Origin: CAWBRT01 sp049519595
GTDB taxonomy: Bacteria > Acidobacteriota > Terriglobia > Terriglobales > Acidobacteriaceae
DNA length: 22,091 nt
Reading direction: 5' to 3'
NCBI GenBank assembly: GCA_049519595.1
Contig: JBEKQP010000053.1
Span: 1-22,091, forward strand
The translations under genes were made by a program, and so were the position numbers. A model generated the notes under the pieces. It was not told the DNA's origin, did not search any database, and worked only from the letters and a program-made list of their open reading frames with translations. Below, in pieces: positions 9,014-14,569 of this stretch; position 1 is the stretch's first letter; every line of letters starts with the position of its first letter.

Positions 9014-9056
9014 AGTATTGAGCTTTAAGCTTTTGAAAGCTGATCAAGATTGACCA
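9014..9056 (-). promoter_or_regulatory. Candidate Crp-type promoter for the three-helix protein
   Basis: Minus strand: TGGTC-AATCTT-GATCA (9056-9041), then G, with AATACT at 9019-9014 at the shared distance. It is the weakest operator of the set, but its 17 bases match the L,D-transpeptidase element (TGGTC-AATCCT-GCTCA-G) at 15 positions. The predicted start near 9007 leaves a leader of about 54 bases. It lacks the GACA extension seen in most others. Confidence 0.4.
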
Positions 9057-9090
9057 CGTTTTACTACCTCGCTGCTCGGTTCCGGCGCTG

Positions 9091-9867
9091 CTATCTTGCC
9101 GGGGTTGAAGCCAGCGCGGCCGGCATCGGGTCTTTGGCAATTCGGTCTTCGACTCTTTGCAACACTTTCAGCGAATGACCTCGAAGTATTTGGTGAATCT
9201 GGGGCCAGAACTGCCGGAAGATTCTTTCTCCTGCGTCGCCGCCGACGCTAGATCCGAAATTGCCGAAAGTGCCCGAGACGGATTGCGCCTGATACGGAAC
9301 GAGTTGCGCCCGATACCGACGGTAAGTGGTGTTAGCAACAGCCGCTGAGGCGAGGGCCCCGAGCAGATACGACGTGTTGAACCTTTTCTTCCCAGAATCG
9401 TCGCGTGCGATAATGAAGCGCGAAGCAGCATAGCTGGCACGGCCCAGAAAGCTGTCACTCGTATGATTATCTGGAAGGATGTTCGGTTCCTTTTGAACCG
9501 CGGGCGCTCCATACAAAGCGCTAAAGCTGCGCGTTACTTCGGGCGCGAAGTACTTCGGCGATTCGCGTATCGTACTGGCATTGATTGCGGCTCCGTCGAC
9601 GATTAACGGAGATCTTACCCCCGCAAATGCCTGAAATCTTTCTTCCTGCTTCGCTGGCACGGCCGACGGCGCATCGGGAAGCGAGCTTTGCGCAGTTGGC
9701 AACTCCTGCCGCTGTTCCTCCGCGGGACGAATTCCCGTGGAGCGCAAGCTCTGCGGCAAGTCAGGCGACGGCAAGCCGTCCTGGGACCATGCTCCTGCAC
9801 CGGCCAGCAACAGGAAAAGGGCCAAGATCACGGCCGCTCGCTCTAACTCTGCATGGTTCTGATTCAT
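9091..9867 (-). CDS. Secreted protein of an acidobacterial type, unknown function
   Basis: Predicted 258-residue exported protein. A signal peptide (hydrophobic core VILALFLLLAGAGAWS, about residues 13-28) is followed by a Pro/Ser/Gln-rich linker containing SSLPDAPSAVPA, a motif often seen in exported acidobacterial proteins. The C-terminal half, from about residue 130, is probably a folded domain: SDSFLGRASYAASRFI, LLGALASAAVANTTYRRYR and GNFGSSVGGDAGERIFRQFW. Small-residue runs such as ALASAAVAN suggest helix packing or membrane contact. I cannot name the family. The ATG at 9867 has no clear Shine-Dalgarno sequence, and the predicted promoter at 9887-9929 would leave a leader of only about 12 bases, so translation may start from a near-leaderless message. 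It is divergent from the L,D-transpeptidase gene. Confidence 0.75.
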   Translation of the reverse strand: MNQNHAELERAAVILALFLLLAGAGAWSQDGLPSPDLPQSLRSTGIRPAEEQRQELPTAQSSLPDAPSAVPAKQEERFQAFAGVRSPLIVDGAAINASTIRESPKYFAPEVTRSFSALYGAPAVQKEPNILPDNHTSDSFLGRASYAASRFIIARDDSGKKRFNTSYLLGALASAAVANTTYRRYRAQLVPYQAQSVSGTFGNFGSSVGGDAGERIFRQFWPQIHQILRGHSLKVLQRVEDRIAKDPMPAALASTPAR

Positions 9868-9886
9868 AAGTCACGACTTCGTATTA

Positions 9887-9929
9887 ACGATAACGACCCT
9901 GAATCGTGCCGTCTGTGCAAGTTTGCTCA
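9887..9929 (-). promoter_or_regulatory. Crp-type class II promoter for the secreted protein at 9091
   Basis: Minus strand: TGAGC-AAACTT-GCACA (9929-9914), then GACGG, with TATCGT at 9892-9887 (4 of 6 to TATAAT) exactly 29.5 bp from the dyad centre. The right half GCACAGAC is the same variant as in the penicillin-binding protein element. The predicted start is near 9880. Confidence 0.65.
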
Positions 9930-9967
9930 CAATCAACGCAAAACCGCGAAGACCAATCAATCCGAGA

Positions 9968-10010
9968 TGGTCAATCCTGCTCAGACCTCGGAGAGCCGCG
10001 AGACTATAAA
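9968..10010 (+). promoter_or_regulatory. Crp-type class II promoter for the L,D-transpeptidase
   Basis: Plus strand: TGGTC-AATCCT-GCTCA (9968-9983), then GACC, with the strong hexamer TATAAA at 10005-10010, again 29.5 bp from the dyad centre. This is the best -10 of the set and sits exactly where the other elements predict it. The predicted start near 10017 gives a leader of about 54 bases to the ATG at 10071. It lies back to back with the element of the divergent gene, centres 54 bp apart. Confidence 0.65.
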
Positions 10011-10070
10011 AGGTGATAGCCCCTCAAAGCTGCACGCCGAGCTTTACGAGGCCCCGCAGGGAGCTCACAC

Positions 10071-11780
10071 ATGTATGGTCGGAATGTGACTTGCCAAGTT
10101 GCCTCTGTGTTGCTCGCACTTTTTGCCCTGGTATTTGGAATCAGCGCGCAGGACCATGGCGGACGGTCCACTCCCGAGAAAGTGAATGCCCCTGCTCTAT
10201 CGCAAGTAGCGGCCTTGCGAGCGATTGTTGGTGCTGGTCGGCTGGAAGATCTACGGTGGCCCAACTTTCCAGACTATCGCGTCCACGTGGAAAACTTTTA
10301 TCGGCGCTCGGGCTATTCTCTGGCCTGGGTTCGTCAGGGGCAACCCACGGCGCAGGCTCGCGACATGATCGAGATATTGCAGCAAGCCGATCTGCAAGGG
10401 CTTCGCGCGGATGACTATGACTCATCTCGCTGGCCCGAACGAATGGCGCGTTTACAAGACGAGCATTCGCTGCGCGACGAGATCCGCTTCGACATCGCAC
10501 TTACAGTGTCTACCATGCGCTACGTCTCAGACGTTTCGGTCGGAAGATTAAATCCCCGATATTTCCAGTCCAGGCTTAATATAGGCCCAAAGAAAGTGGA
10601 CCTTTCCATATTTGTTCAGAGCTATTTGGTTGACGGAGCAGACTTGAAGTCGGAATTGGCGACAATCGAGCCGCCGATCGCCAGCTACGGTGAGATGAAA
10701 AAAGCGTTGTCAAAGTACCTGCGGTTGGAGAAAGAGGATGATGGGGAAAAGTTGCCCGATCCCCATGGCATCGTGTTTACCGGAACGTTGTATGATGGCG
10801 TTCCCAGATTGGCCAGATTGCTTCGCTTACTAGGCGATCTGCCGGAGAGTGCGGTAGTTCCGGACGATTCTCGACTTTACGCTGGAGCACTGGTCGAGGC
10901 TGTCGAACGATTCCAGGAGCGCCACGGTCTGCGCCCTTTCGGATACCTCGACTTCAACACAATCGAGCAGCTGAATACTCCGATGAGTTACCGTGTCGAG
11001 CAAATACAGCTTGCGTTGGAACGCTATCGTTGGCTACGTTACGACTTTCTGCGACCTCCAATCGTGGTCAATATCCCCGCATTTCGTCTGTATGCATTTA
11101 ATAAAGACGGCGGAATTGATCTTACGATGAGGGTGGATGTTGGAGAAGAGGGCGCCGCGAGCACCCGCACCCCGGTGCTTGAAGACGAGATCGCGTACTT
11201 GGTCTTCCGTCCATATTGGGATGTTCCGCTTCCAATTCAGCGGGATGAAATAGTCCCTAATATCAGAGGCGATCCCGACTATCTGTCTGAAGTTCATTTC
11301 GAGGTCATAGCGCCTGGTGGTCACGTAGTTGCGAATGGACGGGTCACGAGAGAAGTCCTCCAGGAGGTTAGCACTGGCAAGCTTCGTGTGCGCCAGAAGC
11401 CTGGGCCGGAAAACTCTTTGGGACTGGTGAAGTTCATCTTTCCGAACCGGTACAACGTGTATCTCCACGACACCCCATCCTGGGGGAACTTTTTCAAGGA
11501 ATCGACCCGCGACGTAAGCCACGGCTGCGTTCACCTGGAAAAGCCTGATGAACTGGCGGCTTGGGTACTACGAGACAAACCCGACTGGACTCTTGAACGG
11601 GTGCGGCACGCGATGCGAGACGGCCAAGACGATCTCAAGGTGACTCTTACGAAGCCGATACCAGTAATGATTCTTTATACAACCGCGCTAGCAACGGAAC
11701 GCGGCGACATTCAGTTCTATCCTGATATTTATGGATATGATACAGAACTACTGGCTAAAGGCTATCCAACTCCGAGATAA
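10071..11780 (+). CDS. L,D-transpeptidase, YcbB/LdtD type
   Basis: Periplasmic enzyme forming 3-3 cross-links in peptidoglycan, which work independently of penicillin-sensitive D,D-transpeptidases. It has 569 residues with a signal peptide (about 1-26, ending FGISAQ). The order is that of the YcbB family: an N-terminal scaffold domain (about 60-220), a peptidoglycan-binding-like repeat (about 270-302, LVEAVERFQERHGL), and a YkuD catalytic domain (about 330-540). The active site shows YLHDTP (His 466) and SHGCVH at 483-488 with nucleophile Cys 486. The usual Arg of SHGCVR is His 488. The ATG at 10071 has GGGAG seven bases upstream. The gene has its own Crp-type promoter, like the penicillin-binding protein, which hints at joint control of both cross-linking modes. 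Confidence 0.93.
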   Translation: MYGRNVTCQVASVLLALFALVFGISAQDHGGRSTPEKVNAPALSQVAALRAIVGAGRLEDLRWPNFPDYRVHVENFYRRSGYSLAWVRQGQPTAQARDMIEILQQADLQGLRADDYDSSRWPERMARLQDEHSLRDEIRFDIALTVSTMRYVSDVSVGRLNPRYFQSRLNIGPKKVDLSIFVQSYLVDGADLKSELATIEPPIASYGEMKKALSKYLRLEKEDDGEKLPDPHGIVFTGTLYDGVPRLARLLRLLGDLPESAVVPDDSRLYAGALVEAVERFQERHGLRPFGYLDFNTIEQLNTPMSYRVEQIQLALERYRWLRYDFLRPPIVVNIPAFRLYAFNKDGGIDLTMRVDVGEEGAASTRTPVLEDEIAYLVFRPYWDVPLPIQRDEIVPNIRGDPDYLSEVHFEVIAPGGHVVANGRVTREVLQEVSTGKLRVRQKPGPENSLGLVKFIFPNRYNVYLHDTPSWGNFFKESTRDVSHGCVHLEKPDELAAWVLRDKPDWTLERVRHAMRDGQDDLKVTLTKPIPVMILYTTALATERGDIQFYPDIYGYDTELLAKGYPTPR

Positions 11781-11904
11781 GAATGCTTCACCCTGGAACG
11801 TAGCGGGAACAAAGCATCGGCTCCAGGATTGGACGGACGGTGTTGCCACTGAAGGCGGCACAGCGGCAATGACGCCTGGCGATGTTAGCGAATGCCGCAT
11901 TGGT

Positions 11905-12059
11905 TCAGATCCGCCCGAGAACTAACAAAATCAGAACGATCATGAGGACCAGTCCTACTCCGCCGCTCGGGTAGTAACCCCAGTCTCTGCTATCGACCAT
12001 CTCGGCAGAGCACCACAGAGTGCTAAGATCAAAATCACGATCAATATAGCTCCAAGCAT
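11905..12059 (-). pseudogene. DUF3309-family membrane peptide gene with a 1-base frameshift
   Basis: Two overlapping frames together give a full DUF3309-type peptide. From the ATG at 12059 one frame encodes MLGAILIVILILALCGALPRW; the next frame continues DSRDWGYYPSGGVG and ends LVLMIVLILLVLGRI, with TGA at 11905-11907. Family members run as one frame of about 51 residues: a helix, GALPxW, SRxWGYYPSGG, a second helix and LGRI. The span of 155 bases is one short of 52 codons, so a single base is missing near 11994-12000. As written, the first frame stops after 34 residues. AGGAG lies six bases before the ATG, so the start signal is intact. Either a recent inactivating deletion or a sequencing or assembly error; I cannot tell which. 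Confidence 0.8.
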
Positions 12060-12186
12060 GTTTCACTCCTTTTTCCCTTGCACTGCGACGTTCGCACGTT
12101 ACTGAAAGCGGCGCGATCCCAAGCAGTGGACTCGCGCTGACAGTAGCTATGCCGCCTACGCCTCCAGACGACACTCAGATGGGCCG

Positions 12187-12801
12187 TTATAGTGTGAAGC
12201 TGAGTGCGATGTTAACGCCAGGATACATCGGGTTGCACAGGTAATACACGCCATTCATGTCGACGACATAAACGTTTTGCGTGTAGAGCCAGTTGCTTGG
12301 CCATGGGTCAACAAATCCGAACCAATAGCCGCCGTAGTGGAAGCGATGCCCTCTGTAATCGGCTTGGCTGACATGAAACGTGTGCTCCCGTCCAAAGCTG
12401 GCCCGGAAGCGGTCTTCAGGAATGCGACCACCACCGTGGACGCCGGCTTGCCGCGCCTGCTGCTTGTGTTGCTGTGCGTGTTGTTGTTGCTGCTTGTTCT
12501 GGTCTTGCTGCTTTTGCTGTTGAGCATGCCGTTGCTGCTGTTCTGGTTTGGCTTGCTTCTGTTGTTGAACGTGCTGCTGCTCGGGTTTGGCTTGCTTGGC
12601 AGGCTTGGCTTGTTTGGCAGGCTGAGCTTGCTTTTGTTGCTGAGTATGCTGCTGCTCGGGTTTGGCGTGCTTGGCGGGCTCGGCTTGCTTTTCAGGCTCA
12701 CGCTGTTTGTCGCTCTGTTTTTCCTGCTCTGCGTAGCCAGAAGCAGCGATTCCGAGAAGCAAAGCCAGAACCGCTGTGCTGATGATTCCAATTGCTTTCA
12801 T
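12187..12801 (-). CDS. Secreted Gln/Lys-rich repeat protein with conserved C-terminal domain
   Basis: Predicted 204-residue exported protein. The ATG at 12801 is preferred over the in-frame ATG at 12828 because GAGGT lies seven bases upstream and the signal peptide then starts cleanly (MKAIGIISTAVLALLLGIAA, cleavage near ASGYA). Residues of about 24-118 are low-complexity Gln, Lys, Ala, Pro and His with imperfect 25-residue repeats (QAKPEQQH, QQQKQAKP). The C-terminal 80 residues form a Tyr/Trp-rich domain: DRFRASFGREHTFHV, HFHYGGYWFGFVDPWP, then VYVVDMNGVYYLCNPMYPG. I recall this ending from other exported acidobacterial proteins but know no function. The basic, flexible linker could bind cell wall or anionic polymer. 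A long hydrophobic plus-strand frame here is only the shadow of the CAG/AAG-rich repeats. Confidence 0.82.
   Translation of the reverse strand: MKAIGIISTAVLALLLGIAASGYAEQEKQSDKQREPEKQAEPAKHAKPEQQHTQQQKQAQPAKQAKPAKQAKPEQQHVQQQKQAKPEQQQRHAQQQKQQDQNKQQQQHAQQHKQQARQAGVHGGGRIPEDRFRASFGREHTFHVSQADYRGHRFHYGGYWFGFVDPWPSNWLYTQNVYVVDMNGVYYLCNPMYPGVNIALSFTL
12551..12675. repeat. Imperfect direct repeat, 75-base period, inside the Gln-rich gene
   Basis: Bases 12551-12600 and 12626-12675 match at 44 of 50 positions by eye. The 75-base period equals 25 codons, so copy number can change without a frameshift. It encodes the QAKPEQQH-type linker repeats, and shorter CAG/AAG-type repeats surround it. Length variation between strains is likely. 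Confidence 0.7.
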
Positions 12802-12832
12802 GGGTGTTACCTCATTCCTGCTCGTCACGTAC

Positions 12833-12877
12833 GCTTGCTCTAACGCAAGCTTGTTTTGTCGTCACGTTAGATCGTGA
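12833..12877. promoter_or_regulatory. Two dyads and a direct repeat upstream of the Gln-rich gene
   Basis: GCTTGC-TCTAAC-GCAAGC (12833-12850) and TCACG-TTAGAT-CGTGA (12862-12877) are perfect inverted repeats with six-base spacers, centres 28 bp apart. The 9-mer TCGTCACGT also occurs twice (12822-12830 and 12859-12867). They lie 32-76 bases before the start codon at 12801. They differ from the Crp-type element, so they may bind another regulator or fold in the leader. Function is inferred only. Confidence 0.35.
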
Positions 12878-12918
12878 GTTCTGTGGCCTGATGTTTTTCT
12901 AGGTGGTTTCGCCAAACT

Positions 12919-13113
12919 TTATCCTCTCCCGATGTGTATCCGGGAAATAGAATGAAACAGACCGACGACATTCATTAGCCACAAAACGACAGCAATGACC
13001 ACGACGCCATTGAGAATTGACTTGATGGTTGCCTGCATTGGGATGAAGCGATTCACCAGCCATAGCAAGACACCGACCACGATCAGAACTTCCACCAGTT
13101 GAATCAGAGGCAT
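12919..13113 (-). CDS. Thivi_2564-type small membrane protein
   Basis: Predicted 64-residue inner-membrane protein with two hydrophobic segments (about 4-22 and 32-52) separated by VNRFIPMQATIKSILN. The pattern PLIxLVxVLxVVGVLLWLVNRxIPM, then a conserved ILNGVVVIAVVLWLMN helix, matches the Thivi_2564 family of short membrane proteins as I recall it; no biochemical role is established that I know of. GGAAGG stands nine bases before the ATG at 13113. It sits among other tiny membrane peptides (DUF3309, lmo0937), a combination often seen in stress-related gene groups. A Crp-type promoter element lies well upstream, at 13365-13407. Confidence 0.82.
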   Translation of the reverse strand: MPLIQLVEVLIVVGVLLWLVNRFIPMQATIKSILNGVVVIAVVLWLMNVVGLFHSISRIHIGRG

Positions 13114-13141
13114 AATTTGCGACCTTCCTTGTTTTGCGGCT

Positions 13142-13168
13142 AACGCCTCTCATCCGCCTGGAGGCGTT
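13142..13168 (-). repeat. Inverted repeat in the leader of the Thivi_2564 gene
   Basis: AACGCCTC and GAGGCGTT form a perfect 8-bp stem with an 11-base loop, 29 bases upstream of the start codon at 13113. No T run follows on either strand, so it is more likely a leader-RNA structure or a binding site than a terminator. Confidence 0.45.
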
Positions 13169-13364
13169 GCCCTAAGTTGAATGTTCGAAAGCTTTAGGGG
13201 CGAATGGTGTCCGCCAAGGTTGCGCGGCACACGCGGCTGAAGAATGCCGATGTGGCTGAATGTGGTCGCTTCGATGTGACTAGGTGGGGTCTCACCCGGA
13301 ACAACCTAAGAACGAACGCTACTAATGAGCGGCCGCCGCACTTTCGGCTCACTCAGTAGATTAA

Positions 13365-13407
13365 AGAATGACAGGTGTGAGTTTTCGTGTCTGAGCAAGA
13401 TCGCTCA
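13365..13407 (-). promoter_or_regulatory. Crp-type promoter element, minus strand
   Basis: Minus strand: TGAGC-GATCTT-GCTCA (13407-13392), a perfect dyad, then GACAC. Over 23 bases it matches the SYLF element at 21 positions. At the shared distance lies CATTCT (13370-13365), a poor -10 (3 of 6) that keeps the second A and last T; TTTAAT at 13365-13360 is a better hexamer but five bases off. The nearest minus-strand gene is the Thivi_2564 peptide, starting at 13113. Confidence 0.6.
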
Positions 13408-13588
13408 CATTCGAAGAATTCGGGGGGCGCGTCCGCCTGGACGACAAGATCAAATCGCGGGAGCTTCAGCGGGTCTCACGGTGTTCAGCGGTGGACGGGC
13501 ATTGCGGGCAACACTCGACTGCACGCGCGACTCAGTTGGCGATGATAGCACCCAAAAGCAAACTGGAAGAACCAAAATAGGAGTTTCA

Positions 13589-14569
13589 TCAATCCTGCGC
13601 CCGCCGCCGGTGTTCACAACCTCCATTGGCATCAAGCCAGGCCAGAAGACAGCGAACGCTGGCGTGCGCTAATCCGATGCAGGAGTCGGCTGCGCCATAG
13701 TAGATATTGAGGGTGTCACCATCTAACCCCATCGTATATCCGCACGGGAAAACCACATCGTGGACATCGCCGCCGCGTTCATAGTCGGTTTCTGCTCGGA
13801 AGATCCAGGAATCACCTCGCGACAGGCATTCGTCCGGCTTCTCCAGATCGAACAGTGCCAAACCGAGGCGGTAGAGAGCGCTTGAAGGCGTCTGCCGCAC
13901 TCCGTGGTAGAGGACCAGCCAGCCTCTCGCGGTTTCGATGGGCGGCGAAGATAGTCCGATCTTGTTTGCGTCCCACCACGCGCCACGGCGAGCTTCCAGC
14001 ATTACCTTGTGACTGCCCCAGTGTCGAAGGTCGGGGGAGTACGAGATCCATATGTGAGCGCCAAGCGCCGTCATGGGCCGATGGATGAGCGCCCATCGCC
14101 CTCCGATTCTGCGTGGGAGCAGGGCGGCATCTTTGTCATCGGGTGACGCTATCACGCCGTATCTCTCGAAGCTGCGGAAGTCCTTCGTGAGGGCCAGAGA
14201 GACCCCAGGACCACCGCGAGAATATGAAGTGTAGACGACAGCATACTGCTGCAGTTCCGGCACGTACGTCAGCCGAGGATCCTCGATGCCCCACAACTCT
14301 TCGGGATATTCGGCCGGATTCGGCATGAGCGTGGGTGCCGGATCAATTTGCCATCCATCGACGCCATTGGCAGAGCGGGCGGCGCACAGATGCGAAAGAC
14401 CTCGCCGCTCTTCCACGCGGCAGAGCAGCAGGGTCGTTCCATCCTCAAGCAGAGTTGCGCCTGCATTGAAAACACTATTGATCGAATATGGCCAGTCCCT
14501 GCTCGTCAAGATTGGGTTTGAGGGATGGCGGTGAAGCAACGGCTCGTCATGATTGTTAACTACACTCAT
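13589..14569 (-). CDS. GH130-family glycosidase or mannoside phosphorylase
   Basis: Predicted 326-residue cytosolic five-bladed beta-propeller enzyme of family GH130, whose members phosphorolyse or hydrolyse beta-mannosides. Family signatures: HPSNPIL near 15-21, FNAGA at 34-38, GIEDPR at 94-99 with likely catalytic Asp 97, a phosphate-site-like region (LPRRIGGRWALIHRP, 151-165), YHG at 221-223 and YYGAAD at 290-295. The Arg and His residues around 153-164 favour a phosphorylase, but the substrate cannot be read from sequence. No signal peptide. Its ATG overlaps the stop of the upstream glycosyltransferase in an ATGA arrangement, so the two are translationally coupled and probably act on one glycan: one makes a linkage, the other trims or recycles it. 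Confidence 0.88.
   Translation of the reverse strand: MSVVNNHDEPLLHRHPSNPILTSRDWPYSINSVFNAGATLLEDGTTLLLCRVEERRGLSHLCAARSANGVDGWQIDPAPTLMPNPAEYPEELWGIEDPRLTYVPELQQYAVVYTSYSRGGPGVSLALTKDFRSFERYGVIASPDDKDAALLPRRIGGRWALIHRPMTALGAHIWISYSPDLRHWGSHKVMLEARRGAWWDANKIGLSSPPIETARGWLVLYHGVRQTPSSALYRLGLALFDLEKPDECLSRGDSWIFRAETDYERGGDVHDVVFPCGYTMGLDGDTLNIYYGAADSCIGLAHASVRCLLAWLDANGGCEHRRRAQD

Larger units (their letters stand above)
13114..13588. other. Gene-free stretch with a leader hairpin and Crp-type promoter
   Basis: No convincing gene in 475 bases; the 115-codon plus-strand frame at 13325-13672 has random-looking composition and overlaps the end of the GH130 gene. The stretch holds the Crp-type element at 13365-13407 and a strong inverted repeat at 13142-13168. 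If the promoter drives the Thivi_2564 gene, the leader would be about 245 bases. Confidence 0.5.

Noticed and set aside
10063..10069. GCTCACA half-site just before the L,D-transpeptidase start codon
   Set aside because: No matching second half six bases away, and it overlaps the ribosome-binding region; a real element already lies at 9968-10010.
12277..12843. A 188-codon hydrophobic Leu-rich frame on the plus strand
   Set aside because: It is the mirror of CAG/AAG-rich codons in the Gln/Lys-rich gene on the minus strand, which has a signal peptide, a ribosome-binding site and a recognisable C-terminal domain.
13325..13672. A 115-codon plus-strand frame before the GH130 end
   Set aside because: Random-looking Arg/Ser/Gly composition, no ribosome-binding site, overlaps the real GH130 gene and contains the Crp-type operator.
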